Assembly: GCF_000321225.1 (NCBI RefSeq)
Contig: NW_004450285.1
Coordinates: 4,500,402 to 4,564,401, forward strand
DNA from: Odobenus rosmarus divergens
Lineage: Eukaryota > Chordata > Mammalia > Carnivora > Odobenidae
Direction: 5' to 3'
Length of the DNA stretch: 64,000 nucleotides
The notes under the pieces were generated by a model. The model was not told the DNA's origin, did not search any database, and was given only the letters and a program-made list of their open reading frames with translations. The stretch's first letter is position 1. Every line of letters starts with the position of its first letter. The position numbers were made by a program, and so were the translations under genes. Shown here piece after piece: positions 11,191 to 22,617 of the stretch.

Positions 11191-11639
11191 GTTAGGTGAT
11201 TGAGCTGAATTAAATTAATATGCTTTGACTTTTGGCATGTTTTATCAGCCATTTAATAATGGTTTTCTAAAAAGCAAACCATTCCAGGTGAACAGCATTA
11301 AACATAATAATGCTGCCATTCATCACATCCAAGGGAGCGATTTTCTCATTGTACTCATTTTTGTGTTTTATTTCTGCTTTGTGAAGCCAAAGGAAAAAGA
11401 CAATCAGAGGAATTTGGGGGCAGGAATTAAGCATACATTATTGCAGAATTTTGAGAAAATGCCCTTCTCAAGGGCAATTATTCTGAATCATTGGTAAGGT
11501 TCTGTGGACTTAAGAGGGGAAAGAAGGAGACAGGTTCACTCTTTTCTGTGTTCTTATAGAGAACTTGGTTAGATAGTGATACTAAAAAGATGGAAAGTGA
11601 GATATAGTCAAAATTTTCTTCCTAAAGCATTGTTCTGGT

Positions 11640-12140
11640 TTGCCACTCTTTTGATGAAATTTCGTCAGTCCTTCAGTGACTGACTCCTTGTTTGCTCAGA
11701 GTAAAAGGCATACTTTTATGATGAGACATATGCTTTCCTTTCCCATCCTACCTCTTTTGATATCTCATTCCACTCTCAGCACAACTGGGCTCTGCAAGCT
11801 GCCAGCTCATTGCTTTTCAGGAATATATCAAACTCTCTGTTCATGCTCATGGACATGTTCTTTTCTCTGCCCCAGAGACCTTTCACTGGCTAGCTTCTGG
11901 TCACCCTTAAGGTGTGGAAGAGATTGGATACAGCGAGAAAATGCTCTTGTCTCCTGCCAAGGTTGGGGTAGTTAGGTGATGTTTCTAATAGAACTGGATT
12001 GACCTTGCCAAGTAATTTGTTTCCCAACTTTGACTTTAAATTTCTTGGAGGGCAGAGACAGTATCTTTGTCTTATGATCTTACAGTACCTTATACTTGCT
12101 AAGCCCCTAATAAATGTTTGTTGGCTAAACAGATGGATGC
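11640..12140 (+). mobile_element. L2 LINE 3' end, sense
   Basis: CTTGGAGGGCAGAGACAGTA, then a tail CCCCTAATAAATGTTTGTTG, is the L2 3' end. The upstream 350 bases, including CATGCTCATGGACATGTTC and CTCTGCCCCAGAGACC, fit the decayed end of the L2 ORF2. No open frame remains. Confidence 0.75.
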
Positions 12141-12199
12141 ATTCAGTGGATGACTGGAATAGTTCAGAGAAGACTCTATGATAAAGGTACAGAAAATAA

Positions 12200-12425
12200 A
12201 CTGTTGAATGGAGTAATTAAGCATCTGGGCTCTAGAACCTGACTACCCAGAATGGAATATTGTCTCTACCACTTAGTAATTATGGGCTCTTGTGCAAGTT
12301 AGGTAAACTTTCTTGCCTTAGATCGCTCATTTGTTAAAGGGTTTAGTAATAATGCTAGCTTCACTGGGTTGTTGGAATGATTAAATGAAATAATATATGT
12401 TCAGTGCTTTAGACAGTCCTGAGAC
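12200..12425 (+). mobile_element. MIR SINE
   Basis: GCATCTGGGCTCTAGAACCTGACT, CCACTTAGTAATTATGGGCT and CTTGTGCAAGTTAGGTAAACT are the MIR core, followed by TCACTGGGTTGTTGGAATGA and ATTAAATGAAATAATATATG. One of the better preserved MIRs here. Confidence 0.88.
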
Positions 12426-12429
12426 TTAC

Positions 12430-14180
12430 TAAGTAATTCACTACATTTAATATTGTTCCAGTTGGCAGATCACTGCATTTAATTAGTACTCATGAGGGCC
12501 AATGAAAGGTAGATCCAGGAAAGAGAAGAGCAAGGAACCCCTTAACCTCTGCACACCTGACACTCTCATTTCCCTCATCATGGTACTGAACATACCGTTT
12601 TGAAATTTTGTGTACTAGTGTGTATCTCCATTTTATTCTGAAGACTGAGGTGAGAAGGTTCATATCCTTCTTGAATACTGCTGCATTACCAGTGCCAGTA
12701 CATAGATATTCCTCAACAGATATTTGCAAATGATCAGTAAGCAGAGCTCAGTGAAATCATTTGATACTTTTATGGCCTGTGTTCTAATATCCTTGACAGT
12801 AAGTAACTGAGAGTCTTAAAAATTATGAATAAGCTGAAAACTCAGATATTGCATTTACCACGTGTCTTAACAGTTGTACCTTGAAATTCTCTCATCTCAA
12901 AATTAAGTTTAAATGTGCTGTTTATGTATATGTATGATTAGGGATGACATAGATAGGGATGGGTCCACCAGAGGTGAAGTGAAGTCAAATAAGAGTAGGG
13001 GCAAGAAACTGAACCCAGGAACAAGGTCCCACTTAAATGGGAATGACAGTAGCGTTCAACTAGAGAGAAACCTAAGTGGATCAGTGGATGGGTCCAGGAG
13101 CACCGGGTATTGTGTGGTACATGTAACCACCACAGCTTCACATTTCATTACAAGATTAAAGAGAAAGTAAAATATGAGATAAAAAGATGAGTGGGTTTAG
13201 GGAGATAAGGCTGTGAATTAACAGTTCAGTGTTTGGAGAGCCTCATATATAACAGTGCAGGACACAAATTTATTTGATAAATGGTATCTTCAGGGAATTT
13301 CCAGAAAAATAAAAGTTTTCCAATTAGTTTCCTTCAGATAATGTCACTCCCTTATAAACACACAGTGGTTTATTTCATTTTTCATGTGTAGGTTTGCTGC
13401 AGATTTGGACAAAGGTGAGTGAACACAAGTTTACTCTCAGGATACATTTTTCAAAATGTTGTAGTCGTTCTTAGACAGGTAACTTCCACCAGCCAGCCCT
13501 CAAGGTGAATAAGAAACACCTTGTTGGCTCTTTGGAACACTAACTCTTTCAGGGCATTACACTTCATCTCTAGTACACTAATTGGCAATTTGGGAACCTG
13601 AAGCAGTAATGTGTCTCCTAGAAGAGTTGTTACCTCACACCTAGGGAGTAGTTTACTTACCTAGTAGAATCATAGAATAGCTGAATTTGGAGGAATTTTG
13701 AGCTGTAATTTGTACAGGCCTTGGCCAGAGGAGCACAGGGGAGACAGGCATATTACATGTAGCTCTAATCTCAGAGGCAGCCCTGAAGTTTTAAGATCAT
13801 CTTATATTTACTCCCTTCCTCTGTTTGGCCAGGACGTCCAGACTAATTCTGGATGGGAGCCATCAAGTCATGATAAGACATTTTCCTGTTGGGTGAGTGG
13901 GTTTTGTAATGTCTTCTTTACCGTCACCAGACAGGTAGTATGATTTTGACATTGCTCATTTGCAGGGAGAACTTGCAGAAGAATTTTGTTTCACCTATTT
14001 CTAAAAGTGCATGGATCTATTTAATTTAAAATGTCTTGCCAGAGCTATTACATATTTGCAGTATATAGCAAGCTTCAGCCTCAGGTATTCTTAAAGTTCT
14101 AATGCTAGATCTTAAATAGATTAAGTCTTCTTTTACTCAGAAAACACTGCAGTATGTTCCTTAAGAATTGGTTTCTCTTA
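12430..14180. other. Unassigned sequence
   Basis: No gene or clear repeat. Short frames on both strands at 12913-13170 overlap each other and show no family resemblance. Confidence 0.35.
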
Positions 14181-14184
14181 GCCA

Positions 14185-14405
14185 GATGGTCAGAGGTTTG
14201 AATCCAGCTCTGTCTTCCTAGCTCATGGTTTGAGGAAGGTTGTTTTATAGCTCCTGCAAGACTGACTGCCATTCTTGGGGATGATAATAACAGCTTATTT
14301 CAGATGTTGGTTGTGAGCCTTATGTAAGACAATGCTTTGTGAAGCTTCCACTACAGTACATGGTAAATCCTAGACACATGTTAGCTATTATCATCCTCAT
14401 TATTA
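14185..14405 (+). mobile_element. MIR SINE
   Basis: GGTCAGAGGTTTGAATCCAG, GATGATAATAACAGCTTATT and GACACATGTTAGCTATTATC follow the MIR order. Confidence 0.75.
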
Positions 14406-14799
14406 CTATGGCACAGAGTAGTCAGGATTGAAGATGACTCCATGATATAAAACTTTCTTTAAAAAATTAGTAATGTAAAGAGACTCTAAGGGAAGAGTTT
14501 TTTTTTTATCTTCATAAACTTGAAAGGCTGCATAAAATAGTTGATATTTTTATTCTAAATTGTTCTAATGTAGCCATAAAAGTGTAATTTAAAAATTTGC
14601 TTGTTAATCTTATGCATGTACTTAAATAGTAGGAAGAAAAATGTATTTCTTTGAAAGTTTCTGTTAATTTCTACTTCCTACTGATTTAAACTAACTTTTA
14701 ACTCAGTACAAATGAGATCTCTTTCCCAGATTTTGTCATTCCTCATTTTTCTTCCATGCTAACAATACTAAATCATAGAATTTTAATATAGGGGAGAGA

Positions 14800-14965
14800 A
14801 TATTGGCCTGGTTATTATATGACAAGATTTAAATCCTTAACTTGGTTAGTTTGTAGCTATGTTTCTTGAGCAAATGTTTGATCTCTCTGGATCCTGTTTG
14901 CTTCTTGGTAAAATAAAGATAATGATACCTCACAGAATTAAAAAGAAAATAATTGGATTCAGTTG
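14800..14965 (+). mobile_element. MIR SINE
   Basis: GTTTCTTGAGCAAATGTTTGA, TCTCTGGATCCTGTTTGCTTC and GTAAAATAAAGATAATGATA match the MIR core and 3' half. Confidence 0.75.
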
Positions 14966-15974
14966 GTTTGACAAAAAAAGCTACTAGGAGATATTTTAAT
15001 GTAAAGCAAATTAGTCTCCTGTAGTCCAGACAATTCCTCATGGTGAAGATTAAGTGAAGCCCTAGGAGGTTAAACTCTGTCCAAGGCTGAAGGGCTGGCT
15101 CTGACAACATCTGGACATATCCTGGGTCTGCCATACCAGAGCTAATCAAAATATGCTCTTATGAGCATTTTCTCTGTGAGATGTCCAATGGGAAAGGGTT
15201 ATGTGGACAAATAAGTTTATGAATGCTGCACATTACAACTCCCCCACACCCTTGTACATTAACGGTGCTCATTAATTTATTAAAAACCAAAAATTCCCAT
15301 GGTAGAGAAACTTATTTCACCTTCTATATTGGTGTTTTTCAGACATACTGATATTGGAACCCATTGACGTTCCTCAGAATAAAGTCTATGCTAGAGAGAG
15401 CTGACGGCCTGAGAATGGAAATGATTAAATTATTGTGATACTAATTCATGTCATAGTCTCCAGAAGAGCTCAGATGCCCACATATATACAGACCCATAGA
15501 AAGAGTTCACCTATGGACCTAGTTTATCAAGGGATCGGTTATTCTACAAGGGATCAGTCACAAAGGTTGAGAACATGAGAATAGAAGCACGGTTGGGGAG
15601 TAGATGACCTCTCTTTTGGACTTTGTGAGTGGTGGCTGTCTCTGAGATAGCCAAGTGAGGACTGTGTGCACTGGAAGTTGGGTGCATGGGTCTGACTCTG
15701 AAGAGAGAGATCTGTGTTGCCAATGTAGTTGTTTTTCACTGATTGATACATTTAATCAACAAATTCGGATATCGGATCGTAGAGGGGACAGTGGAAGCTT
15801 TGGGAGTACATATAATTCTACAGAAAGAGCATGTTTTTTAATAAAAAGAGAATGGGGTCACAATAGACATGCAAGAATCTCTGACATTTAAAAAGGGGAC
15901 AAAGGAAGAGAAAGTGTCGGTTGCTAATTTTTTATTGCTGTTGGTTACGCCACTAATAACTTTTTCTCTTAATG
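14966..15974. other. Unassigned sequence
   Basis: No gene recognised. An overlapping pair of short opposite-strand frames at 15554-15891 has no recognisable content. Confidence 0.35.
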
Positions 15975-16110
15975 ACCAGAAGAGGCTCAGGAAAGTTGTG
16001 ATATGTCTGAAATCAAGTAGCTAAGGAGTGGCAGATTTTGATTTCCAGCACAGGCCTCTTGACTCATGCTAATTTAGCTCTTTTTCCTTTACATGCTATT
16101 AACATTCTCT
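15975..16110 (-). mobile_element. MIR SINE, antisense
   Basis: AGAGGCTCAGGAAAGTTGTG, AAATCAAGTAGCTAAGGAGTG and GATTTCCAGCACAGGCCTCT are the reverse of the MIR core (GAGGCTCAG...GTCACACAGCTAGTAAGTGG type). Confidence 0.75.
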
Positions 16111-17099
16111 TATGCACATATCCATTAGAATCTTGCTCTCATGGGTTTGACATAGGAGATACAGAATACTATAAATATCAGTGTTGTGGTATGGGCTATA
16201 AATTCCATAGGATTTGATAGAAGGTTATCAGTAAGTCTTTCCATCCCTCTTACAGAACTATTAAAACCAATAAGGGTCTTCTGTCTAAGCTGAGAATAAT
16301 GGATGTGTTACTCTGAAGTATCATAAGAGGTTAGGAGAATAAATTAGTATTTTAGTAAAGCAAGAGTTAATTAATTGCATGGTATGACAATCCTTTTTTC
16401 CTTTGTGTTTTAATTTTTAAATTCATTTTTATAGCACAAGGTATTGAATTTTAATGTTTTAAATAGGAAATTAGAGAAAAACCATGTAATATGCATAGTA
16501 TATATGTATATATGTAATGCATATAACACATGTTTACACATATGTGTATACTCAGTTGTGTTTATATCAGTAATAGAAATAAAATTCAGTAGTCAATCAA
16601 AGAACCAATTATTGCTGGGTTTTATCTTTATCATTCATATTTATACTTTCAGTACTTAGGTTTTGTTATCGACTCTTTAAAATCATTATTTTTCATCTGT
16701 AATAAAATGGAGATGTTTGGGTTTGCTGCAAAAATGTTGAAGATGTTTACGCTAAATGAAGTGGTGTGTCTATACAACGAAAAACATCAGATCAAAAACA
16801 GTTGTTTTGGTGTTTTGAAGCATCTCAGAAAAGTGCATGCTGATCTAATTAATAGCGCAAAAAAACATTTTAAAAGGGAAAATAGCAGGGCTGGTTGTTG
16901 TACATTGTCATACATTAGTAATAACGAGACAATTCTGAAGAAAAGGAAAATATGTCACTAATTGTCAGTCACTGATAAACACTGTGCCAAGCAATTCCAA
17001 CTATTTAGAGACTGCAGTCTTTAATGTTACTTATGCCTTGCATAGTTTTCCTTTAGTTGCTGTAAACTTTCCCAGAACACAGTAATCCCCATTCCCAAC
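16111..17099. other. Unassigned sequence
   Basis: Holds an alternating AT/GC-poor stretch with self-complementary ACATATGTG-type words (16495-16560). A short frame at 16707-16961 shows no recognisable domain. Nothing else identified. Confidence 0.35.
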
Positions 17100-17572
17100 T
17101 GTACTAGTTTCCTAGGGCTGCTATCATAAAATACCAAACACTGGGTAGATTAAAACAATAGAAATTGATGGTCTCACAATTTTGGAGGCTTCAAGTCTGA
17201 AAACAGGGTGTTGGCAGGACCATGTTCTCTCCGACTGCTTTAGGGGGGAGTCTTTCCTTGCCTCTTCTAGCCTTCAGAGCTTGCTAGCAATCCTTGGTGT
17301 TCCTTGGCATGTCGATGTGTCACACAGTCACATGGCTGTCTTCTTCCTGTGTGTCTTCACATCATTTTCCCTCTGTGCATATTTCCCTCTGTGTCCAAAT
17401 TTCCCCTTATTTAAGGATAACCGCATTTTGGGTCAGGACCCAACCTGATAGCCTCATTTTAACCTGATTCCCTCTGTAGAACACTCTATTACTAAATAAG
17501 GTCACAAAATAAGTGGTACTGGGGGTGAGGACTTGAGTACATCTTTGGGGGGGCATAATTCAACCCCTAACA
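17100..17572 (-). mobile_element. MaLR LTR (MST/MLT1-like), complete, antisense
   Basis: Plus strand begins TGTACTAGTTTCCTAGGGCT and ends AATTCAACCCCTAACA, the reverse of TGTTAGGGGTTGAATTATG. Internal blocks CAATTTTGGAGGCTTCAAGT, CAGTCACATGGCTGTCTTC, ATTTTAACCTGATTCCCTCT and GGTACTGGGGGTGAGGACT are typical of ERVL-MaLR LTRs. Flanking CCAAC/CCAAT is consistent with a 5-base target duplication. It appears to be a solo LTR; I see no internal region next to it. Confidence 0.85.
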
Positions 17573-17739
17573 CCAATCTTTGGAATTTTGCCTAATGGGA
17601 TCTTCTTCCTCTGCTTCCCAGATCTTCCTGCTAACTGAAGAAAGTTGGCACGTCCCCTGGCTCTTCCATTTAGCTTCTCTCTCATTTCAATAAGGAAGTG
17701 GATAATTCCTTCAGATCTCCATATCAGTTGTTACCTCCT

Positions 17740-17850
17740 TGTTGGGTTAGTGGTTGTCAACCCTGGGTGTTGGAATCCCTTCGGAAATTTGTGTAATCAT
17801 TCTGGGCTGTGATCTGGGCATGGGTTTTAAAGATGAATACACAAATAATG
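17740..17850. repeat. hAT-Charlie-type terminal fragment
   Basis: TAGTGGTTGTCAACCCTGGG is the typical terminal inverted repeat (CAGTGGTTCTCAACCCTGG) of MER5/Charlie-group elements, followed by TTGGAATCCCTTCGG. The other end is not clear. Confidence 0.5.
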
Positions 17851-18299
17851 CTGAAATCCCATACGTTAGGAATAATCTTGAATTTATGCTTTATATTCTT
17901 TTGATACTTTGCTCTGAGATTACTATTTCCTCTTACAGTGTTTTTCCTTTTACATTTCGGAGCCTTATGAAATGCTATAGCATATGTTTCAGTATATGAA
18001 TACTAGTGAAGAGCCTTAGATAAATAACATAGGGAAGAAAAGATAATCAGACGTGTAAAAAGAATCATGGTGGCTATGGGAGAAATGTTTAAGTTCTAGT
18101 TACAAGGAGGCCAAAACCAATTAATTTGTCTATTCCTTTAGAAGTGGGCTTCTTTGAGATAAAGAGAAGGACAAACACATAAAAGCAGGCCCTGCAGAGT
18201 GCTGAAGGCATCAGAGCAATAGGTCTGAGATAGTCCTATGAATCTAATAACGAGAGAGGAAAATAAAAAAGGAAAGTACATGTGCCTTCATAGTAAAAT

Positions 18300-18474
18300 G
18301 TGAATACTGAATCTTTTTTTTTTTAATTCTACCAAACATTTATTTTATTTATTTTTTATTATTATGTTATGTTAATCACCATACATTACATCATTAGTTT
18401 TTGATGCAGTGTTCCATGATTCATTGTTTGTGTATAACACCCAGTGCTCCATTCAGTACGTGAATACTGAGTCT
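18300..18474 (-). mobile_element. L1, 5'-truncated to the 3' end only
   Basis: About 145 bases (18315-18459) of reversed carnivore L1 3' end: poly-T, then ATTATTATGTTATGTTAATC, CATACATTACATCATTAG and TGTGTATAACACCCAGTGCT. Target duplication GTGAATACTGAATCT (18300-18314) and GTGAATACTGAGTCT (18460-18474). Confidence 0.9.
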
Positions 18475-18640
18475 TGAGAGGATTATTCATTGTGACTTAG
18501 AGAATAAGAACACTGATACTATTTCCCAATTATATGGGAAATAAAGAAGTTTATTATGCATGAGGGGATTACTAGAGTAATACTCTATACATTGTTTTCC
18601 ATGTTTGTTTCCAACATTTGTTTCCTCCTTTGAATGGGAA

Positions 18641-18661
18641 TGTGTGTGTGTGTGTGTGTGT
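18641..18661 (+). repeat. (TG)n microsatellite
   Basis: About ten TG units. Confidence 0.98.
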
Positions 18662-19639
18662 TTCAATACCTAAAGCTATCATTGTTTGAACACCCGAAAG
18701 TTACCATATTCCAACACTATCTTAATGTTCCCTCCTTTTCTACACACTTGACAAGGAATTAATATATTGGACCAAATAATACCACTATTTTGAAATATTT
18801 GCCCAAGGCCATGAACATTATATGCTTTATTTAAACTACGATTTAGGAGAAGGTAGGTCTGAAAATGTAGGGTCAAGGCAGGACAAAACCCATCTCAGAA
18901 CAATAGTTGAAACTTAGCGTTGCCTGATTAATGGGCTAGAGTATTGGTGAAGATTATCTAACATTTTTCATACCTCTAATCCATGGCATATAACATGTTA
19001 TGTCAATTCTAGTCATAGTTCCTAAAGCTATTGTAAAAATAACACTTGAAGACATTTAAGTTATCATTTATTTAAAGTACCCTTGCTCTTTGCACAATAA
19101 AGTTTACCTGATTTAGTTTGGTTAGTTCTGAATTATTTTTAAGGTAATTCTGTTGCAAAGGAGGATGCATTTGGGAAGTCTTTTGATTAGATTCCAGAAA
19201 AAAAAAAAAAAAGAGTGGCAGGCAAGTTCCCCAAAGAGGCATATTAATAAAATTTTGGAAAACTTATGAAGGATTATAATCTCTTGAGAGATGTGACCAT
19301 CTATTGGACACATTAGCCTTTAAAGTCACTTTATTTTTAAGTTTAAATAGAGATCTATGAAAAATGCTGTTTTGAATCCTGGAATTCAAATGCAACCTTT
19401 TCTATTGTTAATCTTTCTTGAAGTATAAAGAGATAGGAATAAAGAGAAAATTATTTCATCTTAAATTTAGCCCCGTGTACTTTCTTTTTCTTTTTAACCC
19501 ACCTGCCTTTTGTGGATACTGCCTAAGAACTATTATAGAGAATACAAAATAACTTTCATAAATTTTTATGTATAGGAATATAGAATATATATGAAATGAC
19601 TATGTAAAGCATAATGTTTAGGAAAATACTTTAGAGACA

Positions 19640-19790
19640 GTATACCATCAGTCTTAAATGTTAACTCCATGAACACAAGAATCATGCTTACGTTGCTTAT
19701 TCCTGTATCTGCAACACTTAACAGAGTGCCTTATGCACTGTGCATATTTGATAAATATTTCTGGATTGAATGAATGAGAGGCAAAATTGG
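19640..19790 (+). mobile_element. L2 LINE 3' end, sense
   Basis: TTAACTCCATGAACACAAGAATC, CTGTATCTGCAACACTTAAC and ATTTGATAAATATTTCTGGA plus TTGAATGAATGAGAG follow the L2 3' consensus. Confidence 0.85.
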
Positions 19791-19943
19791 AATGAGGAGA
19801 TTATAAATGTCCTGGGAAGTAGGATTGCAATTTGAATTGGAATGACGGCAAAAGCTGCTAAAAACAACCTAGAAAAACTGAAAATTGAAGTGGACCTTGA
19901 AGAATGGTTAAGGTTTGAACAAAAATAGAGTGGAACCTGTATG

Positions 19944-19951
19944 GGTGTGTG

Positions 19952-19985
<34 letters not shown>
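19944..19985 (+). repeat. (TG)n/(TA)n microsatellite
   Basis: GTGTGTGT, TATATATATA, then GTGTGT repeated, about 42 bases in all. Confidence 0.98.
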
Positions 19986-20171
19986 CTAAATGTGTATAGG
20001 AACAGTCGAAGAAATCACAGGGACAGGTATGGACATGTTGTGGACAGGGTGAAAATAATCATGCATCAGTGCAAGGTCTTGGGAGTTAAATGGGAAATAA
20101 AGCTGAATAGTTTGGGCGAAATCAGCCTATTGGCAAGCCTTACTCTTCTCTTTTGGAGGTTTAAGCTTTAC

Positions 20172-20380
20172 ACTAAATATATATTTGTTATCATTATCAG
20201 TTGTAGGAAGGAGTATTTCTATTCTTAACATATTTGAAAACTGGGTTGCTCGTAAATAGAAAGTGCTGTAAAAGAAGGTTTGGCAAGTATCCTTAAACTT
20301 TTCACTGCCTTAATTACCTAAGAATCATAGTCTATTTTTTCCCAGTGATGTAGTAATCAGCATTTTGTTGTATATGTCAT
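20172..20380 (+). repeat. Unrecognised direct repeat, copy A
   Basis: Aligns by eye over about 0.2 kb with 21893-22101 in the same orientation. Shared words are CATATTTGAAA/TATATTTGAAA, GTTTGGCAA, TTAAACTTTT, CTGCCTTAATTA and TTGTTGTATATGTCAT. I do not recognise the family. Confidence 0.8.
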
Positions 20381-20440
20381 ATATATAACATATACTTATT
20401 ATATATCACATATATTTATTATGTATATGTTTTCTTTTTA
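20366..20440. repeat. AT-rich ATATAC-type low-complexity tract
   Basis: Repeated TATATAT/ACATATA words with short self-complementary segments, at the 3' edge of direct-repeat copy A. Confidence 0.85.
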
Positions 20441-20699
20441 TCATCAAGTAGTTTAGAAGATGGCCCCTTCTAAATGATGACCCCAGATGATCTGGGGGGA
20501 TCCAGATCAAGACCATATGGCCAATTAGGGGGCTTTTGCAGTCAGGCTGGAAGCATCTAGTAAACTCTGGACTAGGTAAAGTAAAGGAAGTGGAAAAACA
20601 GAAGAATGAATCAGCATAGTTTAATAACCTGAATATGAAGTGGGAAGGATAAGAAGAAGCAAAACATTCGTCCCAAGTTTTGATGTTGGGTGCCGAGGA

Positions 20700-20970
20700 A
20701 ATGATGGCTTCATTCTTCCTCTTGTTGTCATCATCTCTAAATTTTCTTTCCTCTCTGCTTGGATGATGTGGTCAGTGTTTCCTACCTGACTTTCACCTAA
20801 GGTCCTTAGTGTCTATCTTACAGGACCTGATAGTATCCTTTGCAGGCTAATGTGATAACATTCATCACACTGATCATAAATATTTGTTCATACCTGTCTT
20901 TCTTACTACACTGCATTTCTTCAGTGTAAAGGCTAAGTATTTCTAATTCCTAGTACAATTAAGCATATGG
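20700..20970 (+). mobile_element. L2 LINE 3' fragment, sense
   Basis: ATTCATCACACTGATCATAA, ATATTTGTTCATACCTGTCTTTC and TTTCTTCAGTGTAAAGGCTAA fit the L2 3' region (ACTTATCACACTG...TGTCTGTC...GACTGTGAGCTCC type). Decayed. Confidence 0.6.
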
Positions 20971-21892
20971 TAAGGTGTAAGTAGAGTTAATGAGCTGCTT
21001 CTTCTTCTTTTTTTTTTTTGGCAATAATTTCTATGTTAGGACTTGTATGTGTACTACCTGGAAAATCAGTTCTAGAAAGTTCTACCATGATGAAGATTTC
21101 TAGCCTCTTCTCTTTTTTGATGTAATCTGTGTAACACTTTTTCAGCTTTAGATAAAATACTAGGTTTAGATTGAAGTGAGGGAAAGGTTTAAATTTTTTT
21201 ATTTTATTGTTCTCTTCAGGGTTCTTTGAAATCTCAGAACAGAGAAATGCTAAAGGTGATGGCTGCCATCAAATTTCTAGATTTTCAGTCGTCACTTTTA
21301 TTTCTGAACTATCTGGTAAATTCAGATATAGCCCCCAAAATACTGAATGTTTATACTTTAGGGAGCACTGGTGAGAGTGAGATATGAAATAACGAAGAAA
21401 CTGAAATCACCCTCATATTTAAGTATCTGAATTTAGGTATTATACATTTTTTTAAGAAGCATGTCCTTTCTTTTGAATTCTTATATATTCAATATTTTAT
21501 TTGTCTGAGTTCAGCTAAAAATGAGGATAACAGCTATTATATTAAGGCAATGAAAATGCTGTGTGTTTAGTCTCTATATGCGTGGCATTTATGTTGCTAA
21601 ACTAATTTGAGAGCTTTTCTTTCTGAAATAAATTGCTAGCATGGATTATATTATGAATAAAACAGTCCAAATATTTCAGAATTTAGGGACAGTCTTGTTG
21701 ACTATAGAAGGAATATACAAGATAGCAGATTTGCCATCAGCTAGATTTTAACCTTGAAGATCATATTTTTCTTTCTTTGGGTCCCAGGTTTTTATCTCTG
21801 AATGGATACATAATTAATTTTGTTCTTTGTTTCCAAACAGGGGCATTAACAAGTTCTTTTAATATAGCTCATGAGATATGTAAATTTCCTCA
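20971..21892. other. Unassigned sequence between the two direct-repeat copies
   Basis: AT-rich with a CTT/T tract at 21000-21020. No gene or known repeat identified. Confidence 0.35.
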
Positions 21893-22101
21893 ATAGGAAA
21901 TATTTACTATTACCAGTTTGTGAAGAAGTATTGATATCCTTAATATATTTGAAATTTAGGTTGCCCATAAATAGAAACTATCTAAAAAAAGTTTGGCAAA
22001 TAGCTTTAAACTTTTTGCTGCCTTAATTATGTAAGAGTCATATTCTTTATTTTTTCCTAACGATATAGTTGTAATTATCATGTTGTTGTATATGTCATCC
22101 A
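21893..22101 (+). repeat. Unrecognised direct repeat, copy B
   Basis: Second copy of the 20172-20380 repeat, about 1.7 kb downstream in the same orientation, with scattered substitutions and small indels. Confidence 0.8.
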
Positions 22102-22344
22102 ATAAGTAGAAACATGACATTTTCTTTTTTGTTTCTTAAGACTTCTTATATTTTAAGTCATTTTTCCAAAGATTTGACTAGATTAGCCTCTTTTATTCTG
22201 CCACAAGACTAAAAATCCTGAGTTGAGTTTTTTTGGTTTGTTTTTTGTTTTGTTTTGGTCAACATGTGTTATCTGTAATTCTAAACAACTAATTACTTTG
22301 GGGTCATTATTTATTTTCTGGTAAAGAAATGTTTATCTACCCAG

Positions 22345-22582
22345 AATTATTGATTGAATGTCTACTAGACATTTTTCTAGGTTCTGGAGTCAAAATCATT
22401 GATAACACAGACAAAATTTTGCCCTCCTGAAGCTTACATTCCAATAAGAAGAGAGTAAAGAAGGCACCTGGGTGGCTCAGATGGTTAAGCGTCTGCCTTC
22501 GGCTCAGGTCATGATCCCCGGGTCCTGGGATCAAGTCCCGCATCGGGCTCCCTGCTCCTTAGGAGCCTGCTTCTCCCTCTGC

Positions 22583-22617
<35 letters not shown>

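Noticed and set aside
17182..17448. 88-codon plus-strand frame with cysteine-rich, signal-like sequence
   Set aside because: It is antisense MaLR LTR sequence.
22576..22616. Long (CT)n run as a possible regulatory GAGA-type element
   Set aside because: It is simply the expanded CT-rich body of the CAN-SINE.
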